A stretch of DNA of 64,000 nt from Microbacterium halophytorum. Its GTDB lineage: Bacteria; Actinomycetota; Actinomycetes; Actinomycetales; Microbacteriaceae. The stretch covers positions 124,001-188,000 of the forward strand of contig NZ_KZ672983.1 in NCBI RefSeq assembly GCF_002970975.1, written 5' to 3'. Below, piece by piece: positions 33,835 to 42,924 of the stretch; the first letter of the stretch is position 1, and each line of letters begins with the position of its first letter. The notes under the pieces are model-generated. The model did not search any database. It was given only the letters and a program-made list of their open reading frames with translations, and was not told where the DNA came from. A program made the translations under genes and the position numbers.

Positions 33835-35988
33835 ATGGCCTCGCTGAGCGATACCTCGGCGCCGTCGTCCGACGAGACCACGGCGGCGCACGTCCCTGCG
33901 CCCGCGGCGACCAAGGGCGGGCCCGACGCCGCGAAGAAGTCGGCGAACCCCCACTTCCGCCCCGACATCCAGGGCATGCGCGCCCTCGCCGTCGGGCTCG
34001 TCGTGCTCGCCCACGTGCACCTCACGGGTTTCGAGGGCGGGTTCGTCGGTGTCGACATCTTCTTCGTGATCTCGGGCTTCCTGATCACCCAGCTGCTGCT
34101 GCGCGAGGTCTCGAAGACCGGCACGGTCTCGATTAGCCAGTTCTACATCCGGCGCGCGCGGCGCATCCTGCCGGCCGCCACGGCCGTCACGGTGCTCGTG
34201 CTGGCCTATGCCGCCCTGTTCCTGCCGATGGCGCGGCTCGCGCAGACCACCGAGGATTCGGTGTGGTCGGCGTTCTTCCTCTCGAACTGGGGCTTCGCGG
34301 CCCAGGAGACCGACTACTTCTCGACCGATGCGCCGAGCTTCTTCCAGCACTACTGGTCGCTCGCCGTCGAGGAGCAGTTCTACCTGCTCTGGCCTCTAGT
34401 GGTGCTGGCGCTCGTGCCGCGCATCCGGAAGCGCACCTTCGCCCTGCTCGCGGGCCTGCTGCTCGTGGTCTCGCTGGCCTGGTCGATCTGGTTCACGGGC
34501 GCCGACCCGCAGGCCGCCTACTTCAACACACCCGCCCGCGCGTACGAGCTGATGGTCGGCGCCGTGCTCGCCTGCGTGATTGCGGGGCCGCTGCGCTCGC
34601 GCTGGCGGCACGTGACGAGCATCGCCGGCATCGCGCTGATCGCGTACGCGGTGTTCGCGTTCGATGAGACGACGCCGTTCCCCGGCTCGCTCGCGCTGGT
34701 TCCGGTCGTCGGCACGGCGCTGCTGCTGGCATCCGGCCCCGAGACCCTCATCGGCCGCGCCCTGTCGTGGCGGCCGGTGCGCTACATCGGCGACATCTCG
34801 TTCTCGCTGTACCTGTGGCACTGGCCCGTTGCGCTCGCGGTGCAGCAGGTGATGCCCGCTTCGGCGCCGTTCCTGCAACAGGCGGGGCTGACGATCGGCA
34901 TCTCGGTCGGCCTGGCGGCGCTCACGTTCCGCTTCGTCGAACGGCCGTTCCAGGAGAAGAGGGTGCCGATCTTCTCGGGCAACAAGCGCACGCTGTGGCT
35001 CTGGCCGCTGAGCGTGGTGCTCGTGCTCGCCACGGCGTTCACGGCGTCGACGTGGGGCGTGCACCGCCTCAACAACGAGCGGGCCGCCGCCGCCGAGTAC
35101 TTCGACGAGCACGGCTACCAGGAGCTCACCCCGACGGAGGACCCGGAGGCCGTCGAGGAGGACCTCGAGGAGGCCGTCGAGGTCGCGGAGGAGGGCGCCC
35201 CCATCCCGCCCGACTACGACGGCGAGACGCTGCGCGACGCCAAGTGGACCGACCTCGTCTCGGCCGACTGCTACGCCGGCGAGGGCGAGACGGAGACCGA
35301 GATCTGCCGGTACGGCGACCCGGAAGCCGACACGACGATCGCCCTCATCGGCGACTCGCACGCGGCCATGTGGGCACCGGCGCTCGACGTGATCGGCAAG
35401 CAGCACGGCTTCCAGGTCGCGGTGTACGTCAAGCTGGCATGCGCGGCCTACCCCGTGATCCAAGACGCCGACCGCGACCCCTCGAACTGCAACGACTTCC
35501 GCGACTTCACGCGCGAGTCGGTCGAAGAACTGCAGCCGGATGCCGTGGTGCTGTCTGCCCGCGGCATGCTGAATATGCAGGAGCGCGACGGCGAATCGAT
35601 CGACGAGCAGTGGCGCGCCGCGGTCGCCGACGCCATGGAGTTCTACCAGGGCGTCGCCGGCAGGGTCGTCTCGCTGGGCGACGTGCCCGCCCGCCCCGAC
35701 GCGACCCCGCAGGACTGCGTCGAGGCGCCGAACGCCACGCAGGAGGGCTGCGTGGTGAACGGCGAGAGCATCGAGAAGCGCAGCAACGACATCACGGCGC
35801 ACGAGGTCGTCAAGGCCGGCGCCAGCTACGTCGACACCGAGCCCTTCGTGTGCGTCGAGGACGACTGCCCGCTCTTCGCGGGCGACACCCCCCTCTACGT
35901 CGACGACTCGCACCTGAACCGCCTGTGGGTCGAGCACGTCGCCCCGGCGCTCGGCAAGGAGCTCGAGGAGGAGCTGCCGAGCGACTGA
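33835..35988 (+). CDS. OafA-type acyltransferase 3 with SGNH domain
   Basis: 717 residues. An acyltransferase-3 membrane domain (about ten helices) begins with FRPDIQGMRALAVGLVVLAHVHL and FFVISGFLITQLLLREV and has FYIRRARRILPA and WSLAVEEQFYLLWP. After residue 430 an acidic linker leads to an extracytoplasmic SGNH domain with IALIGDSHAAMW and the late DDSHLNRLW block. These proteins O-acetylate surface polysaccharides or peptidoglycan. ATG 33835 is closely preceded by GGAGG. It stands alone and may modify the cell envelope. Confidence 0.92.
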   Translation: MASLSDTSAPSSDETTAAHVPAPAATKGGPDAAKKSANPHFRPDIQGMRALAVGLVVLAHVHLTGFEGGFVGVDIFFVISGFLITQLLLREVSKTGTVSISQFYIRRARRILPAATAVTVLVLAYAALFLPMARLAQTTEDSVWSAFFLSNWGFAAQETDYFSTDAPSFFQHYWSLAVEEQFYLLWPLVVLALVPRIRKRTFALLAGLLLVVSLAWSIWFTGADPQAAYFNTPARAYELMVGAVLACVIAGPLRSRWRHVTSIAGIALIAYAVFAFDETTPFPGSLALVPVVGTALLLASGPETLIGRALSWRPVRYIGDISFSLYLWHWPVALAVQQVMPASAPFLQQAGLTIGISVGLAALTFRFVERPFQEKRVPIFSGNKRTLWLWPLSVVLVLATAFTASTWGVHRLNNERAAAAEYFDEHGYQELTPTEDPEAVEEDLEEAVEVAEEGAPIPPDYDGETLRDAKWTDLVSADCYAGEGETETEICRYGDPEADTTIALIGDSHAAMWAPALDVIGKQHGFQVAVYVKLACAAYPVIQDADRDPSNCNDFRDFTRESVEELQPDAVVLSARGMLNMQERDGESIDEQWRAAVADAMEFYQGVAGRVVSLGDVPARPDATPQDCVEAPNATQEGCVVNGESIEKRSNDITAHEVVKAGASYVDTEPFVCVEDDCPLFAGDTPLYVDDSHLNRLWVEHVAPALGKELEEELPSD

Positions 35989-36081
35989 GGGGGCGGGCGC
36001 ACCGCGTCATCCGGCGCCGCTCACCCGACTCCGGGCGTAACAGCGGGAATATGCGCAGGTTCCTATGGGTTTGATGGGGAT

Positions 36082-37530
36082 ATGTCTTCCTCCGCAACAA
36101 CCACGAGGGCGCGCAAGAAGCGCCCGTTCTACGCCAATTTCGGCTTCCAGGTCATCGCCGCGCTGATCCTCGGCATCGCGCTGGGCCTCGTCGCCCGCGC
36201 CCTGGGCGCCAATGGCGAGACCTCGAACCCGCTCTCCGAGACCCTCGGGATCGTCGGTGACGCGTACGTCACGATCCTGCGCGCGGCCGTCGTGCCGCTG
36301 GTGTTCACGGCGATCGTCGCGAGCATTTCCAACCTGCGCCGCGTGCAGAACGCCGCGCGCCTGGCCGGCCAGACCATCCTGTGGTTCGCCATCACGGCGG
36401 CCATCGCTGTGGCCATCGGCATCACGCTCGGCCTCGTCATCCGGCCCGGCGACCGCGCCGGTGCGGGCCTCGAGACGGGTGACCCCTCGTCGCACGGCTC
36501 GTGGGTCGGCTTCCTGCAGGGCCTCATCCCGCAGAACTTCCTGGGCCTGGGCGTCTCGGGCGGCGTCGACGAGAACGGTGACTTCTCGGGCGGCGTGAGC
36601 TTCAACATCCTGCAGATCATCGTGATCTCGATCGTCGTCGGCCTCGCCGCGCTGCGCGCCGGCCGCAAGGCCGAGCCGTTCCTGGTCTTCACCGAATCGC
36701 TGCTCAAGGTGATCCAGCGGGTGGTCTGGTGGATCATCCGGATCGCCCCCATCGGCACCCTGGGCCTCATCGGCAACGCGGTCGTCGTGTACGGCTGGGA
36801 GAAGCTGACCTCGCTGATCTGGTTCGTCGTCGCGGTGTACGCGGGCCTGCTGATCGTCTTCCTCGTCGTCTACCCGCTGCTGGCGAAGGCGCACGGCCTG
36901 TCGATCCGCCAGTTCTACTCGGGTGTGTGGCCCGCGACGCAGCTCGGCTTCGTGAGCCGCTCGTCGCTCGGCACGCTGCCGCTGACGCAGCGCGTCGCGG
37001 AGCGGAACTTCGGCGTTCCGACGGAGTACGCGTCGTTCGCCGTGCCGTTCGGCTCGACGACGAAGATGGACGGCTGCGCCGCCATCTACCCGGCGATCGC
37101 CGCGATCTTCGTCGCGCAGTTCTTCGGCATCGACATGGGTGTCGTCGACTACCTGCTGATCGCCTTCGTCTCGATCATCGGCTCGGCCGCGACCGCCGGC
37201 ACCACCGGCGCGACCGTCATGCTGACGCTGACGCTGTCGACCGTCGGCCTGCCCCTCGAGGGCGTCGGCCTGCTGCTCGCGATCGACCCGATCCTCGACA
37301 TGGGCCGCACCGCGCTCAACGTCACGGGCCAGGCGCTCGTTCCGGCGATCGTCGCCAAGCGCGAGGGCATCCTGAACCTCGACCTGTACAACGCCAAGCG
37401 CGAGGGCCTTCCCTTCAGCGAGGACGACGAGGAGCCTGTCGACGAGTCGTCGACCGACGGCCACACGTCGCCGGATGACGTGGAGACCGAGGTCGAGAAG
37501 CTCGAAGAGGCGGAGCGCACCTCGAAGTAG
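36082..37530 (+). CDS. Dicarboxylate/amino acid:cation symporter (DAACS)
   Basis: 482 residues, GltP/DctA family. Eight membrane helices and two re-entrant loops are expected; the serine-rich motif appears as FVSRSSLGTLPLT and the second as GSTTKMDGCAAIYPAIAAIF, then SAATAGTTGATVMLTLTLSTVGLP and IDPILDMGRTALNVTGQA, where DxxxxxxxN coordinates Na+ and substrate. It imports glutamate, aspartate or C4-dicarboxylates. The acidic C-terminal tail is cytoplasmic. Followed by a strong terminator. Confidence 0.93.
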   Translation: MSSSATTTRARKKRPFYANFGFQVIAALILGIALGLVARALGANGETSNPLSETLGIVGDAYVTILRAAVVPLVFTAIVASISNLRRVQNAARLAGQTILWFAITAAIAVAIGITLGLVIRPGDRAGAGLETGDPSSHGSWVGFLQGLIPQNFLGLGVSGGVDENGDFSGGVSFNILQIIVISIVVGLAALRAGRKAEPFLVFTESLLKVIQRVVWWIIRIAPIGTLGLIGNAVVVYGWEKLTSLIWFVVAVYAGLLIVFLVVYPLLAKAHGLSIRQFYSGVWPATQLGFVSRSSLGTLPLTQRVAERNFGVPTEYASFAVPFGSTTKMDGCAAIYPAIAAIFVAQFFGIDMGVVDYLLIAFVSIIGSAATAGTTGATVMLTLTLSTVGLPLEGVGLLLAIDPILDMGRTALNVTGQALVPAIVAKREGILNLDLYNAKREGLPFSEDDEEPVDESSTDGHTSPDDVETEVEKLEEAERTSK

Positions 37531-37549
37531 GTTTCACGCGGAGCGACTG

Positions 37550-37584
37550 GCGCCCTGCCGGATCCCTGGGATCCGGCAGGGCGC
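37550..37584 (+). terminator. Terminator of the symporter gene
   Basis: GCGCCCTGCCGGAT (37550-37563) pairs perfectly with ATCCGGCAGGGCGC (37571-37584), with the inner CCC/GGG able to extend the stem. It begins 19 bases after the stop codon. No clear T-run follows. Confidence 0.75.
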
Positions 37585-37612
37585 TGTCGCGTGCGGGCGC
37601 TGGGCCGCGACA

Positions 37613-37700
37613 CAACGCAGTCGATACGACCGCCCCGCCAGCCCGGTAGCTCGGAGCGGCGCGGTCATCGCCCCATCCACGCCGAGAATTGACTGCGTTG
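37613..37700. repeat. 88-bp inverted-repeat element, copy 1
   Basis: Starts CAACGCAGTCGAT and ends ATTGACTGCGTTG, near-perfect 13-base terminal inverted repeats (12 of 13). The interior is GC-rich and partly self-complementary. Non-coding. A second 88-base copy follows at 37776 with the same ends but a diverged middle. Confidence 0.75.
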
Positions 37701-37775
37701 CGTCCAGGCAGCGTCGTGCACCTTACGGATGGCCAGCCGGTGCCGCACGCTGACGTCACCGGCCGCGCACGAACC

Positions 37776-37863
37776 CAACGCAGTCGATCCGGCCGCCCCT
37801 TTGGGCCGACCGCCTGGAACGGTGCGACGGCCGCTCCGTCCACCCCGAGAATTGACTGCGTTG
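37776..37863. repeat. 88-bp inverted-repeat element, copy 2
   Basis: Same length and ends as copy 1 (CAACGCAGTCGAT ... ATTGACTGCGTTG), same orientation, 75 bases further on. The central 40 or so bases differ, suggesting selection on the ends or on structure. A shorter relative occurs at 46442. Confidence 0.75.
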
Positions 37864-37905
37864 TGCCGCGGCGGCACCGCGCGGCGAGCGGACGACCGGC
37901 GCCTC

Positions 37906-39714
37906 TCACTCCTCCCGGAACCGCGTCCGGGTGTCGAGCGCGAGCTCCTCGGCGTCCATCGCGACGAAGAGGTCGCGCATGACCTCCTCGCTGACGTTGC
38001 CGACCCGGCACTGCTCCATCAGCACCTGGCGGCGCACCTCGATCCAGCCGCGCGAGAGCTCCTCGAACTCCTTGGCCGCGGCCCGGTGGGCGTACAGCTT
38101 CTCCTGCTTGCGGGCGATCTTCTCGAGCTCGCCGATCTCGATCTCCTCGGTCTCGGCCTCGCGCTCGGCCCGCACGGTGTCACGCTGCACGCGCAGCAGC
38201 CCGCGCGAGAAGTTGTTGAACTGGTCGCGCGCCTCCTCGCCGTACTCCGAGACCCACTTCTCCTGCCGCTTGCGCAGGAACTCCAGCCCTGCGTCCTTGC
38301 TGATGCGCCGCACGCGCTCGACCTCGCGCAGGTCGTTCGCGCGCTCCTCGTCGGCCGAGACGCCGAGCGTCCGGATGAGCCACGGCAGCGTCAGCCCCTG
38401 CAGCAGCAGCGTGCCGACCGTGACGACGAAGGCCACGGCGATGACGGCCTCGACGTTGCCGTAGGGCATCTCGTGCTCCGTGAGGTCGGGCAGGGCGGCC
38501 GCCATCGCGAGCGTCACGACGCCGCGCATTCCCGCCCACGAGATGACGACGCGCTCCCGCCGCGACAGCGGCGGCTCGAGGAGGCGTCGTCGGAGCGCCT
38601 CCTTCGTCGGCTCCGGCCCGCCCTTGGCGCCCTTGACCCTCTCGAGCCGGGCGCGCACGGCTCGCGCTCGTCGGGCATCCGGGTGCTTCCGCAGCTCCTC
38701 GCGGGCGTGCTTGAAGCGCAGCAGGCGCCACTTCTGCCACATCTGGCCCCACGCATACGAGGCGAAGACGAACACGGGCCGGATGGCGATGACCGTCAGC
38801 AGCACCGCGATCGACAGCCAGACGATGGTCGAGCCGTGCGAACCGAACAGCTCGGCGAGCACGCCGGGCAGCTGCAGGCCGATGTAGGCGAAGACGAAGC
38901 TCTCGAGCAGGAAGTCGACCGACTTCCACAGCGGCTCGTCGTGCTGGCGCGTCGAGTAGTTCGTCTTCGGCGCGTTGTAGCCGACGTACAGCCCCATGGC
39001 GACGACGGCGAGCACGCCCGAGCCATGGAACTCCTCCGCGAGCGCATATACCCCGAACGGAATGAGCAGCCCGAACGTGGCGCTCACGATGGTGTCGGAC
39101 GAGATCATCCGGAGCCAGTGCAGCAGGTAGCCGGCGACGAGCCCGAAGGCGACGCCGACGAGCACCGCGAGTACGAACTCCCAGATGCCCTGCCAGACCG
39201 TCACTGTCGCGCCGGCGACGATCGCCGCGAAGACGCGCACGAGCGTCAGCGAGGTGGCGTCGTTGATGAGGCTCTCGCCGCTCATCACGTTCATGACGCG
39301 GCGCGGCAGGCCGAGCTTGCGGCCGATCGCCGCCGCCGACACGGCGTCGGGCGGGCCGACGATCGCGCCGAGCAGCAGCGCGCCGGCGAAGGTCAGCTCC
39401 GGCATGATCAGCCACGCCACGACGCCGACGATGACGGCGGTCACGAGGACGAGCCCGATGCCGAGCCTCCGGATGTGCGGCAGCGAGCGCTTGAAGCTGA
39501 TGAACGACGAATCGAGCGCGGCCGAGTACAGCAGCGGGGGCAGCGTGAGGTTCAGCAGGAGGTGGCCGTCGACGCTGATCTCGGGGATGAACGGCAACAT
39601 CGACACGACGAGGGCGGCACCCGTCACGAGCAGCGGCGCCGGCCATCCCCGCCATCGGGCGAATCCCGCGACCGCCACGGCCCCTGCCAGCACGATGAAC
39701 AGCTCGACGCCCAT
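37906..39714 (-). CDS. CPA1-type Na+/H+ antiporter
   Basis: 602 residues. About 12 membrane helices in the first 430, with the CPA1 marks LTLPPLLYSAALDSS, GAIVGPPDAVSAAAIGRKLG and MNVMSGESLINDATSLTLV, where the Asp of NDA is in the ion path, and SWAGMRGVVTLAMAAALP. The final 150 residues are a charged helical cytoplasmic domain (EERANDLREVERVRRI and on). It expels Na+ or K+ for H+. ATG 39714; stands alone. Confidence 0.92.
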   Translation of the reverse strand: MGVELFIVLAGAVAVAGFARWRGWPAPLLVTGAALVVSMLPFIPEISVDGHLLLNLTLPPLLYSAALDSSFISFKRSLPHIRRLGIGLVLVTAVIVGVVAWLIMPELTFAGALLLGAIVGPPDAVSAAAIGRKLGLPRRVMNVMSGESLINDATSLTLVRVFAAIVAGATVTVWQGIWEFVLAVLVGVAFGLVAGYLLHWLRMISSDTIVSATFGLLIPFGVYALAEEFHGSGVLAVVAMGLYVGYNAPKTNYSTRQHDEPLWKSVDFLLESFVFAYIGLQLPGVLAELFGSHGSTIVWLSIAVLLTVIAIRPVFVFASYAWGQMWQKWRLLRFKHAREELRKHPDARRARAVRARLERVKGAKGGPEPTKEALRRRLLEPPLSRRERVVISWAGMRGVVTLAMAAALPDLTEHEMPYGNVEAVIAVAFVVTVGTLLLQGLTLPWLIRTLGVSADEERANDLREVERVRRISKDAGLEFLRKRQEKWVSEYGEEARDQFNNFSRGLLRVQRDTVRAEREAETEEIEIGELEKIARKQEKLYAHRAAAKEFEELSRGWIEVRRQVLMEQCRVGNVSEEVMRDLFVAMDAEELALDTRTRFREE

Positions 39715-39883
39715 GTGTCGAGATTACCGGGGCGGGTGGGGCCACGGCCCGGGTGAGGGCTCGCCGAGTCCGCATACGCCCGGCTTTTCCCCTGCGGGCG
39801 AGAACGGACGCGCCGGAGACGCGGAGAGTCGCGGGTCACCGCCCATCCGGAATGAAACCCCGGCACCGCGCGTTGCACCCGGG

Positions 39884-40933
39884 GTGACCGAGACCGCTAG
39901 CCCCGCCCTTTCCGTTCTCGACCTGGTGCCGGTGCGCACCGGTCAGACCAGCTCCCAGGCGATCGCCGCGTCGATGGCGCTCGCCCGTCGCGCCGACGAA
40001 CTCGGCTACCGGCGCTACTGGTTCGCGGAGCACCACAACATGGCGGCCGTCGCTTCGACCTCGCCCGCCGTGCTGATCGCGGGCGCTATCGGGGTGACCG
40101 AGCGCATCCGGCTCGGTTCGGGCGGCGTCATGCTGCCGAACCACGCGCCCCTCATCGTCGCCGAGCAGTTCGCCGCCCTGGAGGCGATGGCGCCCGGCCG
40201 CGTCGACGTCGGCATCGGCCGCGCGCCCGGCAGCGACCAGGTGATCACGTCGCTGCTGCGCCGATCGGGTGCGACGAGCGAGGTCGAGCGCTTCCCCGAC
40301 CACATCGCCGACATCATGGCGCTCGCGAGCCCCGAGGGCGCGCAGGTGCGCTTCGTCAACGGCGGCGAGTACCAGGTGCGCGCGACGCCCGCGGCCGATG
40401 GCAGCCCGGATGTCTGGCTGCTCGGCTCCAGCGACTACTCCGCGCAGTTGGCGGCCCAGCTCGGCCTGCCCTATGTCTTCGCGAACCACTTCGCGGGCGA
40501 CGGCCTCGAGCGCGCCATGGCGCTGTACCGCACGAACTTCACCGCGACCGAGGAGCGCCCCGAGCCGCGGAGCTTCGTCACCGCGAACGTGATCGTCGCG
40601 CCCACGCAGAAGGAGGCCGACGAGCGCGCGCTGCCGCAGCTGCGCCAGTTCGCGCGCCTGCGCTCGAACAAGCCGATGCGCCCGATCGAGACGATCGACG
40701 AGGTGCTCGCCTCCCCGTCGGACGCGCTCGAGCAGTCGCTCATCGACCAGAACAAGCAGCGCTGGTTCGTCGGCACCCCGGATGCCGTGGCAGAGCAGCT
40801 GACGACCTTCGCCACGACCCACGGCGTCGAGGAGATCATGCTCGGCGCAACCGCCGGCGCGTACGAGGGCGAGCCCCTCGACGGCATCGGCGGCCGCGGC
40901 CAGACGCTGGAGCTGCTCGCCGCCGCGATGTGA
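39884..40933 (+). CDS. LLM-class flavin-dependent oxidoreductase
   Basis: 349 residues of the bacterial luciferase-like family, MsnO8 subgroup: SVLDLVPVRTGQTSSQAIAAS, RYWFAEHHNMAAVASTSPAVLI, LGSGGVMLPNHAPLIVAEQFA and GRVDVGIGRAPGSD. The C-terminal part has FVGTPDAVAEQLTTF. It uses reduced flavin (F420 or FMN) to oxidise an unknown substrate. GTG 39884 is taken because family homology starts directly after it; the upstream frame is noise. No operon partners. Confidence 0.9.
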   Translation: MTETASPALSVLDLVPVRTGQTSSQAIAASMALARRADELGYRRYWFAEHHNMAAVASTSPAVLIAGAIGVTERIRLGSGGVMLPNHAPLIVAEQFAALEAMAPGRVDVGIGRAPGSDQVITSLLRRSGATSEVERFPDHIADIMALASPEGAQVRFVNGGEYQVRATPAADGSPDVWLLGSSDYSAQLAAQLGLPYVFANHFAGDGLERAMALYRTNFTATEERPEPRSFVTANVIVAPTQKEADERALPQLRQFARLRSNKPMRPIETIDEVLASPSDALEQSLIDQNKQRWFVGTPDAVAEQLTTFATTHGVEEIMLGATAGAYEGEPLDGIGGRGQTLELLAAAM

Positions 40934-41086
40934 GGCGGGGCGGATCCGGCCGCCCACGAAGCGCCCCTAGCGCGAAGTCACGTACGACGGCCAAGTGCTG
41001 CCGCACCCTTCGCGGCTGGTCGACGCGTACTTCCTCGGCCGCACCTCCTGATCGACGACGGCGCATTCGCGCCGTTCGAACGCCCG

Positions 41087-42097
41087 CTACTGGATCGCGC
41101 GCGCCGCGGCGTCCCGCTCCGAGGGCGACGTCGGGGCGATGAGGCGCGCGCGGGCGACCCGGATGAGCTCGGCCGCATCCGCCTGTGCCCGCTGCGTGTC
41201 CGTTCCGGGAACCCAGAGGACGAGCGTCCGGTCAGCCGGAGGGCTCGTGAGCATGGTGAGGGGAACGGGCTGCTCGGCCCGCCACGCGTCGCCTTCGAGG
41301 GTGAGCTTCACCGCGGCGTCGGCGAAGCTCGCGTGCAGGTCGGGCTCGAGAGGCGCAGCGTTCGCGAAGCGTGGTGCCGCCAGCAGCTCGACGACGATGT
41401 GAGGGAACGCGCCGCGGAACACGATGTGCCACCGCGCCTCCGCGGCCGCATCCGCGACGCCGTTCGCCACCCGGCTGAGGTCGACGGCGACCGTTCCCGA
41501 GAGCGGCGCACGGGTGCGGTCGGGCGCGCGGTACAGGGGCCGATCGACCGGCGCCGTTCCGAAGCGCCGCCGCGTGGCCGCCAGCTGCTCGAGCGCCGCG
41601 CGGGTCGGGGCGTCCGAGCTGATCGGCTCCAAGATGCGGAGCGCATCTGCCAGTTCGGCGGCGAGCAGCCGCGGGTCGAGCGGAGGGATGAGGCGCTCGC
41701 GCGACGCGGGCCACCACGCCTGCCGCCACCGAGCGAGGGCGGCATCGCGCGCCGCCGGGAAGAAGACCGCGTCGGGAGTGATCGCGACCTCTGCCGATTC
41801 CGCCTCGGACGACAGCACGCCCACGAGCTCCGACCCGCAGGCCTCGCCGATCCACGCCCTCGCCGTCGCGGCATCGGTGACGATCGCGCCGAAGCGCGCG
41901 TCGGGGTCCCCCGCGTCCCACCAGAGCGTCGCGCCGTCGCCCGCCCACACGGCCAGGCGCCAGGTCGGCGGCAGCCCCGGGCCGACGAGCCAGATGTCGC
42001 CGTCGCGGCTGACGGGTGCCGGTACCGACGCGGTCGGCCCCGGCTGGGCCGGCACGCCCGCGTCGACCGGCTCGGCGGGATCTGGGGAGTCGGGCAC
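41087..42097 (-). CDS. Hypothetical protein
   Basis: 336 residues, no signal peptide or membrane segment, start GTG 42097. The N-terminus is Pro/Ala-rich, then an Ala- and Trp-rich globular region (IWLVGPGLPPTWRLAVWAGDG, LARWRQAWWPASRERLIPP) and an ending with VPLTMLTSPPADRTLVLWVPG. I recognise no family. No tight link to the convergent LLM gene. Codon use is normal for the region, so it is likely a real lineage-specific gene. Confidence 0.7.
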   Translation of the reverse strand: MPDSPDPAEPVDAGVPAQPGPTASVPAPVSRDGDIWLVGPGLPPTWRLAVWAGDGATLWWDAGDPDARFGAIVTDAATARAWIGEACGSELVGVLSSEAESAEVAITPDAVFFPAARDAALARWRQAWWPASRERLIPPLDPRLLAAELADALRILEPISSDAPTRAALEQLAATRRRFGTAPVDRPLYRAPDRTRAPLSGTVAVDLSRVANGVADAAAEARWHIVFRGAFPHIVVELLAAPRFANAAPLEPDLHASFADAAVKLTLEGDAWRAEQPVPLTMLTSPPADRTLVLWVPGTDTQRAQADAAELIRVARARLIAPTSPSERDAAARAIQ

Positions 42098-42237
42098 GCG
42101 CCCAGACTATCCGCCGCCGGATCCGCGCTTCTGTGGCTGGGGACAACGTGCGTTCGGCGGATTGCCCTGTGGATAACCGCATCGACGGCGCCGTGTCTGA
42201 CTAGCGTGGCGACATGCGCGTTTCCGAGCCCCGCACC

Positions 42238-42277
42238 GTCTGCCCCCGGTCGTCCCAGACGACAGGCGGTGCGGGGC
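42238..42277 (+). other. Strong hairpin upstream of the lipoprotein gene
   Basis: GCCCCGCACCG (42238-42248) pairs with CGGTGCGGGGC (42267-42277), and the loop contains a second stem, GTCGT/ACGAC. There is no T-run. It lies 60 bases before the probable lipoprotein start, so it may be a leader structure or a terminator for transcription coming from the left. Confidence 0.45.
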
Positions 42278-42336
42278 GCGCGTGGATCAATAGTGCGATG
42301 CCGGGCATGAGGTATGGACGTGACAACGAGCGCTTG

Positions 42337-42924
42337 ATGGGGAGCCGTCGCCAGAGACCCGACGCGTCGACTAATAAGAGCACTCGGATAACGCGCGCGC
42401 TCATTGCCATGAGCGGTATCGGGCTCGCAGCGCTCGCTGGCTGTGCAACCGATGTCGTGTCAGAACCGGGCGATGAATCGGAAAGGTTCAGTTCGGATGA
42501 ACAGGTACTAGTGGCCGCGAGAGACACGTACGTGAGTTACATCGAGGCCACGAATGCGGTCAACTTCGGCGACCCGAGCACCGCTGAGCCAGTGTTCGAT
42601 TGGCTCACTGGCCAGGCACTTGCCGATGAACGGGAAGCCTTCTCGAACGCGCACGCGGAGCGTGCTTCACGGTCCGGCGAGTCCACAGTTACCTTGTTTG
42701 AGCTCGCACAGTCCGGCGACGCCAGCGAAGCTATTGAAGCGTATGTCTGCCTCGATGTATCGGGCGTCGAGATACTCAATGAGTCGGGTGACTCAGTGGT
42801 TGCACCGGATCGTCCCAACGTTCAGTCCGTAGCGGTCACCCTCGTCGAATCTTCCAGAACGCCCACGGGATTGACCGTGTCGAACATGACTGGACGCGAC
42901 CAAGGCCCGTCGTGCGGAAACTAG
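42337..42924 (+). CDS. Lipoprotein, DUF6318-like
   Basis: 195 residues. A basic N-terminus and hydrophobic helix lead to lipobox LAALAGC. The mature part (VLVAARDTYVSYIEATNAVNF, EPVFDWLTGQALADEREAFS, AYVCLDVSGVEILNESGDSVVAPDRP, VQSVAVTLVES) resembles the small actinobacterial lipoproteins grouped as DUF6318; that match is from memory and tentative. ATG 42337 is chosen from the signal peptide; ATG 42307 is possible. GC is visibly lower than in the flanking genes. The stop overlaps the next gene. Confidence 0.75.
   Translation: MGSRRQRPDASTNKSTRITRALIAMSGIGLAALAGCATDVVSEPGDESERFSSDEQVLVAARDTYVSYIEATNAVNFGDPSTAEPVFDWLTGQALADEREAFSNAHAERASRSGESTVTLFELAQSGDASEAIEAYVCLDVSGVEILNESGDSVVAPDRPNVQSVAVTLVESSRTPTGLTVSNMTGRDQGPSCGN

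Noticed and set aside
34396..35937. Antisense frame of 513 residues under the acyltransferase gene
   Set aside because: Arg/His/Val-rich shadow without domain; the sense strand has an intact acyltransferase-SGNH protein.
40976..41048. Short plus-strand stretch reading TYDGQVLPHPSRLVDAYF
   Set aside because: It looks like a protein fragment, but there is no start, no ribosome site and too little length to call even a remnant with confidence.
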